From: Acidobacteriota bacterium
Lineage (GTDB): Bacteria > Acidobacteriota > Terriglobia > Terriglobales > Acidobacteriaceae
Length of the DNA stretch: 9,203 nt
Direction: 5' to 3'
Assembly: GCA_028873155.1 (NCBI GenBank)
Contig: JAGWML010000120.1
Location: 1 to 9,203, forward strand
A program made the translations under genes and the position numbers. Position 1 is the first letter of the stretch, and each line of letters starts with the position of its first letter. The notes under the pieces are model-generated. The model was not told the origin of the DNA, ran no database searches, and saw nothing but the letters and a program-made list of their open reading frames with translations. Shown in pieces: positions 1 to 7,033 of the stretch.

Positions 1-540
1 GCCGTCCTCTACGACGTGATTCCTGCCGGCCGCCAGCAGGAGGTGCTCAAGAACCTGCTTGCCGTCGACCCCAGAGCCACGTCCGGCGCTGTGATGAGCG
101 CGTCCTACTACTTCCGCTTTTACCTGGCGCGCGCGCTGGATCATGCGGGAATGGGCGACGCCTACCTGACCGCAATTGACCCGTGGCGCAAGCTGTTGCC
201 ACTGCACTTCAGCACATGGCCTGAAACGATCGGGGAAACCCGCTCGGATTCGCATGCCTGGTCGGCGCACCCCATCTACGACCTGCTCACATTGGTGGCG
301 GGCGTTGAGCCGGCAAGCCCCGGATTCGCAACCGTTCGCATCGCGCCCCATCTCGGATCGCTGCCCGCGCTCAGCGCCACATTTCCGCATCCCGCCGGCA
401 ACATCCAGTTGGAGTACCACACGCACGGGAGCGGCCTGGATGCGACCATCACCCTGCCTGAGGGACTGAGCGGAATGTTTGTCTGGCACGGAAACAGCCA
501 GCCTTTGCACGCTGGAGCGAACCATATCGAAGCGCATTGA
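1..540 (+). CDS. GH78 alpha-L-rhamnosidase-like glycoside hydrolase, C-terminal part (5' end outside window)
   Basis: The reading frame is open from the first base to a TGA at 538-540, so this is the last 179 residues of a longer gene that starts before the window. The block 'HFSTWPETIGETRSDSHAWS' followed by an SAHPIYDLL stretch, then a 'GVEPASPGF' turn and 'VRIAPHLGSL', matches the end of the (alpha/alpha)6 catalytic barrel and the start of the C-terminal beta-sandwich of GH78 rhamnosidases. The His of SHAWSAHP lies in a conserved active-site segment of that family. Such enzymes remove terminal L-rhamnose from plant polysaccharides, glycosides or bacterial polymers. The catalytic acid residues would lie upstream of the window and cannot be checked. 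The LacI-family gene 135 bp downstream on the same strand fits a sugar-utilisation locus. Family assignment is fairly sure; exact substrate and localisation are not visible. Confidence 0.85.
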   Translation, partial: AVLYDVIPAGRQQEVLKNLLAVDPRATSGAVMSASYYFRFYLARALDHAGMGDAYLTAIDPWRKLLPLHFSTWPETIGETRSDSHAWSAHPIYDLLTLVAGVEPASPGFATVRIAPHLGSLPALSATFPHPAGNIQLEYHTHGSGLDATITLPEGLSGMFVWHGNSQPLHAGANHIEAH

Positions 541-548
541 CAAAATGA

Positions 549-588
549 CCGGCCAGTATGCGATTCAACCAGCAGCCTGACTGGCCGG
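549..588. repeat. 9-bp perfect inverted repeat after the rhamnosidase gene
   Basis: CCGGCCAGT at 549-557 is exactly inverted as ACTGGCCGG at 580-588, separated by 22 bases. It starts 9 bases after the rhamnosidase stop codon. An RNA copy would form a GC-rich stem that could end transcription or protect the 3' end. No U-run follows on the plus strand (the next bases are a C/T mix), so it is not a canonical intrinsic terminator, and the loop is long. It could also be a protein-binding site in front of the LacI gene. Confidence 0.6.
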
Positions 589-630
589 CCGCTTCTCTCC
601 GAACAAATGGAAAATCGAGTTATTGCAGGA

Positions 631-643
631 GAAACGCTGTTTC
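631..643. promoter_or_regulatory. Possible LacI-family operator upstream of the regulator gene
   Basis: GAAAC-GCT-GTTTC is an odd palindrome with 5-bp arms, centred at 637, about 38 bases before the LacI start codon. LacI-family operators are palindromes often built on AAACG/CGTTT-like half sites, and these regulators often control their own genes. Position and form are suggestive, but a 5-bp-arm palindrome can occur by chance and only one copy is seen. Confidence 0.3.
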
Positions 644-675
644 CCGTTCCGTGATAAACGTGTTACAACTCCAAC

Positions 676-1749
676 ATGGCAAAGGGCAAGTCTTCAACGC
701 CGCCGGGACACGTCAACCTCAGAATGCTCGCCGAGCACCTTGAGCTCTCGCAGACCACCGTTTCGCTCGTTCTGAATAACTCACCTTCGGCAAAGTCCAT
801 CCCGCAGGAGACTCGCGACCGCGTGATTGAGGCGGCGCGGCGGCTGAACTACCGCCCCAATTACTTTGCGCGCTCGCTGCGCCAGAGCCGGTCAATGAGC
901 GTCGGCGTGCTCGCGCCCGACCTGAGCGAGGGCTACTTTACCCGCGTCATGAGCGGCGTTGTGCAGGAGCTGACCAGCGCCCACTACTTCTACTTCACCG
1001 CTTGCCATGAGTGGCAGCGCGAACTCATGGAGCAGTATCCGCGCATGCTGGTGGAGCGCGCCGTGGACGGCTTCCTGCTGCTCAACACGCCCTCGGACCA
1101 CATCGAAGTGCCCGTGCCGGTGGTCGCCATCTCCGCGCACAGCCGCGCCGAGGGCGTCACCAATATCGTTCTCGATCACCACAAAGCAGTCGAGCAGGCG
1201 CTGAAGCATCTCTATGATCTTGGCCATCGACGCATTGCCTTCATGCGCGGTCCGCGCGCCATCCCGGATTCCGAGTATCGCTGGGAGAGCATTCAAAAGG
1301 TCACGCGCGAAATGGGACTGCGCATCGACCCCGCGCACGTCGCGCGCATCGACGATTCAAGCTGGTCCATGAAGACCGGTCATCATCCCATGGCGCCCGA
1401 AATCGGTTACAAATCCATGCAGGCGCTGCTCGAGAAAACGCGCGACTTCACTGCTATCTTCTGCTTCAATGACATCGCAGCCATCGGCGCCATCCGCGCT
1501 CTCAAAGATGTGGGGCTTGCGGTTCCAGGCAATGTATCGGTCGTCGGATTCGACGACATTCTCTCAGCCGCCTACTACACGCCTTCCCTCACCACCGTGC
1601 GCCAGCCGCTGATGGAGATGGGAAAGCGCGGCGCTCAGGTGCTGCTGGAGCGCATCAACCGGCAGGACAACGGCCATCTCTCCGAGATCGTCATCGCTCC
1701 GGAGTTTGTTGTTCGCGAGTCCAGTGGACCACCGCCATCCGCAAAGTGA
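676..1749 (+). CDS. LacI-family transcriptional regulator
   Basis: A 357-residue protein of normal LacI/GalR length. Residues about 13-38 form the helix-turn-helix, with the family pattern 'LAEHLELSQTTVSLVLNNS'; 'RPNYFARSLRQ' at 60-70 is the minor-groove hinge helix with its key Leu68. From about residue 75 to 347 it has the periplasmic-binding-protein-like effector and dimerisation core, including 'LGHRRIAFMRG' (182-192), 'FCFNDIAAIGAIRAL' (262-276) and 'VSVVGFDDI' (287-295). It should be a cytoplasmic, sugar-responsive repressor. The neighbouring rhamnosidase on the same strand suggests control of plant- or polymer-sugar genes, but the effector cannot be read from the sequence. The ATG at 676 gives the expected short N-terminus before the HTH, yet there is no Shine-Dalgarno sequence in front of it; the bases are CT/CA-rich. 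A weak -10-like TACAAC at 664-669 would even give a leaderless message. Confidence 0.95.
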   Translation: MAKGKSSTPPGHVNLRMLAEHLELSQTTVSLVLNNSPSAKSIPQETRDRVIEAARRLNYRPNYFARSLRQSRSMSVGVLAPDLSEGYFTRVMSGVVQELTSAHYFYFTACHEWQRELMEQYPRMLVERAVDGFLLLNTPSDHIEVPVPVVAISAHSRAEGVTNIVLDHHKAVEQALKHLYDLGHRRIAFMRGPRAIPDSEYRWESIQKVTREMGLRIDPAHVARIDDSSWSMKTGHHPMAPEIGYKSMQALLEKTRDFTAIFCFNDIAAIGAIRALKDVGLAVPGNVSVVGFDDILSAAYYTPSLTTVRQPLMEMGKRGAQVLLERINRQDNGHLSEIVIAPEFVVRESSGPPPSAK

Positions 1750-1751
1750 TT

Positions 1752-1771
1752 CTGCGGCGGTCTAGCCGCAG
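1752..1771. terminator. Hairpin between convergent genes, possible bidirectional terminator
   Basis: CTGCGGC at 1752-1758 pairs perfectly with GCCGCAG at 1765-1771 around a 6-base loop. It begins three bases after the LacI stop codon, and its loop contains the stop codon of the convergent small minus-strand gene. Its place in a 12-bp convergent gap suits transcription termination for both sides. No T-run follows in either direction, so efficiency as an intrinsic terminator is uncertain. Confidence 0.5.
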
Positions 1772-1968
1772 TACGACTGGAACCAGCGGCTGATGTACAC
1801 CTGCGCGTGGGCTTCGCCGCAATAGTGGCGCGCGCCCGGCGCATCCGCCGATTCTTTCGTCCACTTGTACACGGTCAACTGCGTACTGCTGCAGTGAATC
1901 ACAATCCAGCGCACCGGATCGTCGCTCTCTTCTCCGCAGATTTCACACCGATAGATTGTGTCGATCAC
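1762..1968 (-). CDS. Small Cys/His-rich protein, putative zinc-ribbon type, function unknown
   Basis: A 68-residue cytoplasmic protein with no signal peptide or membrane segment. It starts with CEICG (Cys8, Cys11), has HC at 25-26, and 'HYCGEAHAQVYISRWF' at 48-63 (His48, Cys50, His54). A CxxC knuckle plus a distant CxxxH resembles a zinc-ribbon or treble-clef finger, so structural zinc binding is likely. It starts with GTG, but GGAGG at 1976-1980 sits 7 bases upstream, the best ribosome binding site in the window, which is the main reason to accept this as a real gene. It lies 46 bp downstream of hom on the same strand, so the two are probably co-transcribed. The role is unknown; zinc fingers of this size may bind nucleic acid or a partner protein. 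Nothing ties it directly to amino-acid synthesis. Confidence 0.75.
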   Translation of the reverse strand: MIDTIYRCEICGEESDDPVRWIVIHCSSTQLTVYKWTKESADAPGARHYCGEAHAQVYISRWFQSYCG

Positions 1969-1975
1969 CGACTGA

Positions 1976-1980
1976 CCTCC
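1976..1980 (-). promoter_or_regulatory. Strong ribosome binding site for the small zinc-ribbon-like gene
   Basis: On the minus strand GGAGG lies 7 bases before the GTG start at 1966-1968. It is a near-consensus Shine-Dalgarno sequence and decides both the start and the coding call for this short gene. Confidence 0.75.
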
Positions 1981-2014
1981 AATTTCTTCGCCCGCGTCAT
2001 CCGTCCAGTCCGCG

Positions 2015-3313
2015 CTATTCCAGCATCTGCAGATCCAGTGGCTGTTCGAGCAGGCAATCCATCTTGCCGATCTCTGTCAGCGCGCGCTTCAACGCGGAAG
2101 ACTTGCACGGCTCGACCGTGACGACGAACGGCAGCGCGGCAGCAGGGTAACCCGGCTTCTGCACAATCGCCCGAATGTTGATGGCCTCTCGCGCCAGCGC
2201 ACCTGTAATCTCTGCGACGATGCCGGGACGGTCCTTCACGAGAAAGCGGATATAGTGCGGCAGTTCGAACTCGGCGCCAATCTTCGCTGGAACCGAGGGA
2301 ATCTCGACTCGCCGCGAACCATGCGCGAGCGCCAGAAGGTCGCTGACCACCGCCACGGCGGTCGGATGTCCGCCCGCGCCGTGCCCCGAAAAGACCACGT
2401 CGCCGCCGTAGTGACCGGTCAGAATGACCATATTTTCCGTGCCGCGCGACCACGCGAGCGGCGACCTGAGATCCACGAGCATCGGCCCCACCGTGGCCGC
2501 AACCACGCCGTCTGATTCCTCGGCACGCGCCACCTGGCGAATCGTGCAGCTCAGATCGCGCGCATAGCTGAAGTCCACCGCACCCACAGCCGTGATCGGC
2601 TTGGGCGTAATCTCGTCGGGGTCCACAACCACGCGCATCGCCAGGCGCATCAGGATGGCGAGCTTCGCGCGCGCATCCAAGCCGCCCACATCTTCCGTCG
2701 GGTCGGCTTCGGCATATCCTTTTGCCTGCGCTTCCGCCAGCACCGGCGCATAGTCGGCGCCACCCTCCATCTTGCTCAGGATGAAGTTGCATGTGCCGTT
2801 CAGAATCCCTTCCATGCGCGTGATGCGGTCACCGGCAAGTCCCTGTTCGAGGCCGGGAATCACCGGGATTCCACCCGCAACCGCCGCGCCGTACTTCAAG
2901 TGGCCGCCCTTCTCCGCTGCGAGCCGTTCCAGTTCCACTCCGTGATAGGCGATGAGCTTTTTGTTCGCCGTCACCACGCTCTTGCCGGCTTCAAGAGCGC
3001 GGCGAACCCAGGTTCCCGCCGGGTCAAGCCCCCCGGCCAACTCCACAATTACATCGGCATCCGAACGCAGCACGGCCTCCGCGTCTTCGCTCCACGTCAC
3101 GCCTGCCGGTACCCAGTTCACACGCTTGCGCGCCACGCCGCGGTTAAAGATATGCGTCAGTTCAAGCCCTTCAGGCTTCGACTCCGCCAGAATGCGCGCA
3201 ACCGAACTGCCAACGGTTCCAAAGCCAAACAGCGCAATCCGCAACGGCTGCCTCCGCCGGGACACCTGCCCGCTCGCAACGGAGGACTTGTGGGAAGCCT
3301 TCTTGTCTGTCAC
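2015..3313 (-). CDS. hom: Homoserine dehydrogenase with C-terminal ACT domain
   Basis: A 432-residue cytoplasmic enzyme that reduces L-aspartate-4-semialdehyde to L-homoserine with NAD(P)H, the branch point towards threonine, methionine and isoleucine. 'RIALFGFGTVGSSVARIL' at 25-42 is the Rossmann dinucleotide site; TANKK (115-119) and 'GILNGTCNFILSKM' (169-182) are family blocks. The signature 'GYAEADPTEDVGGLDARAK' (199-217) contains the Asp213-x3-Lys217 pair equivalent to the catalytic Asp/Lys of the yeast enzyme. An ACT domain at about 353-430 ('HYIRFLVKDRPGIVAEIT') is the usual place for threonine feedback inhibition. It is the stand-alone form, not fused to aspartokinase. The frame stays open to 3460, but the GTG at 3311-3313 is chosen because AGGA sits 7 bases upstream and the Rossmann fold then begins after a basic tail of about 23 residues. 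The small zinc-ribbon-like gene follows 46 bp downstream. Confidence 0.95.
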   Translation of the reverse strand: MTDKKASHKSSVASGQVSRRRQPLRIALFGFGTVGSSVARILAESKPEGLELTHIFNRGVARKRVNWVPAGVTWSEDAEAVLRSDADVIVELAGGLDPAGTWVRRALEAGKSVVTANKKLIAYHGVELERLAAEKGGHLKYGAAVAGGIPVIPGLEQGLAGDRITRMEGILNGTCNFILSKMEGGADYAPVLAEAQAKGYAEADPTEDVGGLDARAKLAILMRLAMRVVVDPDEITPKPITAVGAVDFSYARDLSCTIRQVARAEESDGVVAATVGPMLVDLRSPLAWSRGTENMVILTGHYGGDVVFSGHGAGGHPTAVAVVSDLLALAHGSRRVEIPSVPAKIGAEFELPHYIRFLVKDRPGIVAEITGALAREAINIRAIVQKPGYPAAALPFVVTVEPCKSSALKRALTEIGKMDCLLEQPLDLQMLE

Positions 3314-3320
3314 TGTCAAT

Positions 3321-3324
3321 TCCT
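3321..3324 (-). promoter_or_regulatory. Ribosome binding site deciding the hom start
   Basis: AAAAGGA on the minus strand ends 7 bases before the GTG at 3311-3313. It supports the 432-residue product over a 481-residue version whose extra N-terminus is unlike homoserine dehydrogenases. Confidence 0.65.
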
Positions 3325-3355
3325 TTTGGAGATTCAAGAAACCTGCAATAGGACG

Positions 3356-3361
3356 ATGATA
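3356..3361 (-). promoter_or_regulatory. Possible -10 element of the hom promoter
   Basis: TATCAT on the minus strand matches TATAAT at five of six positions and would give a leader of roughly 35 bases before the hom start. It lies in the 128-bp divergent gap between hom and the exported Cys/His-rich protein gene. I find no good -35 hexamer at 16-18 bases, so this is tentative. Confidence 0.3.
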
Positions 3362-3441
3362 CCTGAGCGTCTTTCCGCGCCGCACCGTTCCGGGTATGCT
3401 GCCTGCTCGTTCATGCTCGCCTGCTGTAGGATCAGAGAAGC

Positions 3442-3831
3442 ATGCAACGTACGCTGGCACTGCTGCTGATGTTTCTGTTTGGCCTGGGTCCGCTCACCGC
3501 AACCCTCCAGGCCAGCGATGCGTCGCACCTGCCCGCCTGCTGCCGCCGTCACGGCTCTCACCACTGCGCAATGGCCGATGCGATGCGCGCTCAGTTGCCC
3601 GCTTCGGCGCCCGGCAGAACACCCACGTTCACCGCGCCCTCCCATTGCCCCATGTTCCCGAAAGGAACCGCCGCTCCCAGCGCTTCCACCGTTGCGCTGG
3701 CCGCGTCCTCGCCTGCATCGTCTTCGCCGCACACGTATCGACACTCAATGATCGCGAATGCTTTGTTGATGCGAGATGCAGTCCGGCTGAATCGCAGCGG
3801 CAGAAGCCCCCCGCCCACGATCCCGCTCTGA
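3442..3831 (+). CDS. Small exported Cys/His-rich protein, putative metal-binding
   Basis: A 129-residue protein. Residues 1-24 form a signal peptide (short basic start, Leu-rich core, likely cleavage after LQA). The mature part starts with 'HLPACCRRHGSHHCAM' at 29-44, placing Cys33, Cys34, His37, His40, His41, Cys42 and Met44 within 12 residues, and carries a second cluster, SHCPM, at 67-71. The rest is low-complexity Ala/Ser/Pro. Clustered soft ligands in an exported protein suggest transition-metal binding, perhaps copper, or disulfides; this is inference. A weak AGGA at 3428-3431 lies 10 bases before the ATG. The TonB-dependent receptor gene follows 128 bp downstream on the same strand, so a shared transcript and a periplasmic role in the same uptake or sensing process are plausible. 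The signal peptide and cluster make a chance frame unlikely. I do not recognise a named family. Confidence 0.75.
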   Translation: MQRTLALLLMFLFGLGPLTATLQASDASHLPACCRRHGSHHCAMADAMRAQLPASAPGRTPTFTAPSHCPMFPKGTAAPSASTVALAASSPASSSPHTYRHSMIANALLMRDAVRLNRSGRSPPPTIPL

Positions 3832-3959
3832 CACCGCCCCATTTTCTGAACACGCCTCAACCGGTGCGCGTTCAATCTGTTTGTCCGTGGCACACCCTGC
3901 CTGCATCATCGCGCATGCCTGGGCGCGCGCCACTGAACCAATCGCACGTCGAGAGTGGA

Positions 3960-6257
3960 ATGTCCCTGGTTCGCTTCATCGCTGCATCCGTCTTTTTTCT
4001 CGCCGCTGCCTCATGGGCAACGGTCTTTGCCACATTGCAAGGAGTCGTGCACGATCCGGAGCATCGGCCCATCTCGGGCGCTGCACTTACCCTGCAGGCT
4101 GCCAGCTCTGACTTCACGCTGCACGCAGTCACAGATGCCCAGGGAGAGTTCTCGCTGCCACAGGTCCCCATCGGCGTCTATCGCTTGAACGTTACGGCGC
4201 CGGGCTTTGCGGATTTCTCACAGCCCATGACAGTCGCCTCCGGCACAAATCCGGTTCTGCACATTCCGCTCGAACTTGCCGCGACGGCGCAGAGCATCGT
4301 GGTGCAAGCGCAAGCCGACACCGTCGCAACCGACTCAGTCACGCCCACCATGCTCATCACGCGCCAGCAGATTGAGCAGACGCCCGGCGCAGATCGCACG
4401 CTCGGCATGGAGATGATCACCGATTTTGTGCCCGGCGCATACATGACGCACAACATGCTTCATATTCGCGGCGGTCATCAGACGGACTGGCTGATTGATG
4501 GCGTCTCGATTCCCAACACCAAGATTGATACCAACGTCGGCCCGCAGATTGACCCCAAGGACATCGACCAGCTTGAGACGCAGCGCGGCAGCTATGCGTC
4601 CGATATCGGCGACCGCACCTATGGCGTCTTCAACGTGCTGCCGCGCAATGGCTTTGAGCGCGAACGCGAAGGCGAGTTCTTGCTCTCCGGCGGCAATCTG
4701 TACTTCGGCGAATCGCAGCTCTCGCTTGGCGATCACAGCGCGCGCACGGCCTGGTACACAAGCCTCTCCGGTTCTCGCTCCAATTACGGGCTGGAGACGC
4801 CCGTTGCCGGCATCGACCACGACGCGACCAACTCCGAGAGCGGCTTTCTTTCTCTCATTCGCAACCAGACATCGAAGGACCAGTTGCGGCTCGACGCGCA
4901 GCTCCGGCAGGATTTTTTTCAGGTCCCCTATGACCCGAATCCCAACGACTGGGAGCAGGCATCGAACTACTACAACTCCTATGGACTGCGCGACGGGCAG
5001 ACAGAGCGCGACGCCTTCGTCCTCATCGACTGGGTGCGCACGCTGTCACCCTCCGCGCAGCTGCAAGTTGCGCCATTCTTCCACTTCAACCAGGCCGCCT
5101 ACGATCCGCGCCCGACCGACACCCCGGTTGCAACTACCTGGCATCAAAGCTCAACCTACACCGGGTTACAGGCGGATCTGCACGCCGACGCAGGCCCCAA
5201 CAGCTTCGCTGGCGGCGTCTATTCGTTTTTCCAGCATGAAAGCGACCTCTACGGACTGCGCATGAACAGCCTGGGTGCGCCCGCCGTAACCGTGCCGAAC
5301 AGCAACGCCATGGCAAACGCTGGCATTGTCGAGTTTCACTTCTCCGATCATCTGCGTGTGGGCCGCTGGGTCACGCTGCTCGGCGGCATGCGCGTTTCAA
5401 ACGATCACGGAGGCTATACGGAAACCGCAGCCTATCCGCGCATCGGTGCAACAGTCGAGATTCCCCGCCTGCACTGGGTCTTGCGCGGCTTCTACGGCCA
5501 CTTCTTTCAGCCCGCGCCGGTGGTCACTGTTTCGAGCGCATTCCTGAATTATGCGGCAGTCCAGCCAGGACAGAATGCCTTTGTGCCGTTGCCCTCCGAG
5601 CGCGATGAAGAACACCAGTTCGGCGTGCAGATTCCCTGGAAGGGATGGCTGGTGGATGCGGACACGTTTGAGACGCGGGCCAACAATTATCTCGATCACG
5701 CCAACGTAGGCGAATCCAACATCTACTTTCCGATTGCTGTGGATGGAGCGCTTATCCAGGCATGGGAACTCGCGATCCGCTCGCCTCAGCTCGCGCATCT
5801 GGGCCAGTTCCACCTGGCGTATTCCAACCAGCTGGCCCAACAGCGTGGAAACGTGATTGGCGGATTCACGTGCAGCAATCCCGGCGACCCTGCGTGCAGC
5901 CTCGGTCCGAATTACGTGCCGCTCGACCACGATCAGCGCAACACTCTGAACACGGGCTTCACAACCGACCTTCCCTTTGGCGTCTGGTTCGCCACGAATG
6001 TGTACTACGGCTCGGGCTTCACGAATGGACTCGCAGGCGCAAATATCGGTCCTTACAACGGGCCTTATCTTCCCGCGCATACGACGTTCGATGTGTCGGC
6101 GGGGCGTAAGTTGGGCGAACGCTGGAAGCTCTCTGGCAGCGTGGTGAATGTAACCAATCACCGCGTGTTGATGGACAACTCCATCACGCTGGGCGGATTC
6201 CACTATAACGATCCGCGGATGTACATGGCGGAGATGCGTTATCGGTTTCACTTCTGA
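3960..6257 (+). CDS. TonB-dependent outer-membrane receptor with carboxypeptidase-regulatory-like N-terminal domain
   Basis: A 765-residue outer-membrane beta-barrel protein for TonB-driven uptake of a large or scarce ligand. Residues 1-24 are a signal peptide (hydrophobic core FIAASVFFLAAASWA, cleavage near TVFA). Residues 25-106 form a carboxypeptidase-regulatory-like beta-sandwich ('LQGVVHDPEHRPISGAALTL', then a TDAQGEFSLPQVPIGVYRL block). The plug domain spans about 125-235, including 'HIRGGHQTDWLIDGVSIPN' (168-186) and 'IDQLETQRGSYASDIGDRT' (202-220). The remainder has alternating beta-strand character and ends in 'EMRYRFHF', with the terminal Phe typical of outer-membrane proteins recognised by BamA. 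I see no clear TonB box. The frame is open back to 3396, but the ATG at 3960 starts exactly at the signal peptide; GAGAG at 3951-3955 is a weak ribosome binding site. At 765 residues it is smaller than the roughly 1000-1200-residue Oar-like receptors with the same N-terminal domain. The ligand is unknown. Confidence 0.92.
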   Translation: MSLVRFIAASVFFLAAASWATVFATLQGVVHDPEHRPISGAALTLQAASSDFTLHAVTDAQGEFSLPQVPIGVYRLNVTAPGFADFSQPMTVASGTNPVLHIPLELAATAQSIVVQAQADTVATDSVTPTMLITRQQIEQTPGADRTLGMEMITDFVPGAYMTHNMLHIRGGHQTDWLIDGVSIPNTKIDTNVGPQIDPKDIDQLETQRGSYASDIGDRTYGVFNVLPRNGFEREREGEFLLSGGNLYFGESQLSLGDHSARTAWYTSLSGSRSNYGLETPVAGIDHDATNSESGFLSLIRNQTSKDQLRLDAQLRQDFFQVPYDPNPNDWEQASNYYNSYGLRDGQTERDAFVLIDWVRTLSPSAQLQVAPFFHFNQAAYDPRPTDTPVATTWHQSSTYTGLQADLHADAGPNSFAGGVYSFFQHESDLYGLRMNSLGAPAVTVPNSNAMANAGIVEFHFSDHLRVGRWVTLLGGMRVSNDHGGYTETAAYPRIGATVEIPRLHWVLRGFYGHFFQPAPVVTVSSAFLNYAAVQPGQNAFVPLPSERDEEHQFGVQIPWKGWLVDADTFETRANNYLDHANVGESNIYFPIAVDGALIQAWELAIRSPQLAHLGQFHLAYSNQLAQQRGNVIGGFTCSNPGDPACSLGPNYVPLDHDQRNTLNTGFTTDLPFGVWFATNVYYGSGFTNGLAGANIGPYNGPYLPAHTTFDVSAGRKLGERWKLSGSVVNVTNHRVLMDNSITLGGFHYNDPRMYMAEMRYRFHF

Positions 6258-6290
6258 GATTGCAGATGGAAGCCGGATAGGTGCAGATTG

Positions 6291-7022
6291 CTAACGCTGC
6301 GCCCTGAACAGACCGGGCATCACTTCGCCGGCCTTGCCTTCCACCACCTGCGTGAACCCTGCGGCATTCAGCGGCGTCTCCGGACCAATGTACACCGAGC
6401 GTGCCCCTTGCTGGCGCGCCCAATGGACGAAGCTCGCCGCGGGATAGACCGATCCTGATGTGCCCACCACGAGCATCAGCGTGGCTCGCGCAATCTCGTC
6501 CTGAATGCGGTCCATCTCCAGAGGAACCTCGCCAAAGAAGACAATGTGCGGGCGCATGCGTCCGCCACAAGGGCAGCGCGGCACATCGGCCAGGCTCGCG
6601 TAGATTGCGTGATCCTCCACCGGGTCGCGCCCGCAGTCGCGCTCACAACGGGACTTGGCCAGCTCACCGTGCATGTGCACCAGCCGCACGGAGCCGGCTC
6701 GCTCGTGCAGGTCATCCACATTTTGCGTGCAGAGAAAGAATCGCTCGCCAAGCTCCGCTTCGAGCTTCGCCAATGCGTAGTGCGCGGGATTTGGCTGCGC
6801 TTGTGCGCCCTGCGCGCGTCGACCCGAATAAAAGGCCCACACCTCGGCTGGATTCCGCTGCCATGCATCCGGCGTACAGACATCCTCCACGCGATAGCCC
6901 GCCCAAAGCCCGTCTTCCGCGCGAAAGGTCGGCAATCCACTCTCCGCGCTGATGCCCGCGCCCGTAAGGACAAAGACACGGTCACCCGGTGCAATCTGAA
7001 TGGGGGTTGCGTTCGCGTCCAC
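6291..7022 (-). CDS. cobB: Sir2-family NAD-dependent protein deacylase (class III-like, CobB type)
   Basis: A 243-residue cytoplasmic sirtuin that removes acyl groups from lysines using NAD+, giving nicotinamide and O-acyl-ADP-ribose. 'LTGAGISAESGLPTFR' (19-34) and 'TQNVDDLHERAG' (99-110) form the NAD site. HMHGE (116-120) carries the catalytic His118. Cys126 and Cys130 (CERDC) with Cys150 and Cys152 (CPC) form the zinc site, and 'GTSGSVYPAASFV' (187-199) is conserved. Tyr65-x-x-Arg68 in FYSGRR matches the Tyr/Arg pair that lets SIRT5 and E. coli CobB accept succinyl- or malonyl-lysine, so desuccinylase activity is likely. It starts with GTG (7020-7022); no alternative in-frame start lies before the NAD motif, and the local ribosome binding site is poor. 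It lies 43 bp downstream of the quinone oxidoreductase gene, probably on the same transcript, and a heptamer repeat fills that gap. Confidence 0.93.
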   Translation of the reverse strand: MDANATPIQIAPGDRVFVLTGAGISAESGLPTFRAEDGLWAGYRVEDVCTPDAWQRNPAEVWAFYSGRRAQGAQAQPNPAHYALAKLEAELGERFFLCTQNVDDLHERAGSVRLVHMHGELAKSRCERDCGRDPVEDHAIYASLADVPRCPCGGRMRPHIVFFGEVPLEMDRIQDEIARATLMLVVGTSGSVYPAASFVHWARQQGARSVYIGPETPLNAAGFTQVVEGKAGEVMPGLFRAQR

Positions 7023-7033
7023 AGTCTGTCTGT

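Noticed and set aside
1965..2792. Long minus-strand open frame (about 275 codons) overlapping the hom gene
   Set aside because: It lies inside hom in a shifted frame, its translation is rich in Arg, Gly and Ala with no recognisable domain, and hom is certain. It is a GC-driven shadow frame.
2900..3469. Plus-strand open frame of 189 codons antisense to the hom 5' end
   Set aside because: It is antisense to the Rossmann domain of hom, its product has no recognisable features, and no promoter or ribosome binding site supports it.
5397..6251. Minus-strand open frame of 284 codons antisense to the TonB receptor
   Set aside because: It mirrors the receptor's codons and shows no domain, signal peptide or convincing ribosome binding site.
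6258..6290. Possible terminator in the convergent gap between the TonB receptor and sirtuin genes
   Set aside because: The 33 bases contain only a short repeated TGCAGAT and no stable hairpin or T-run, so no terminator could be supported.
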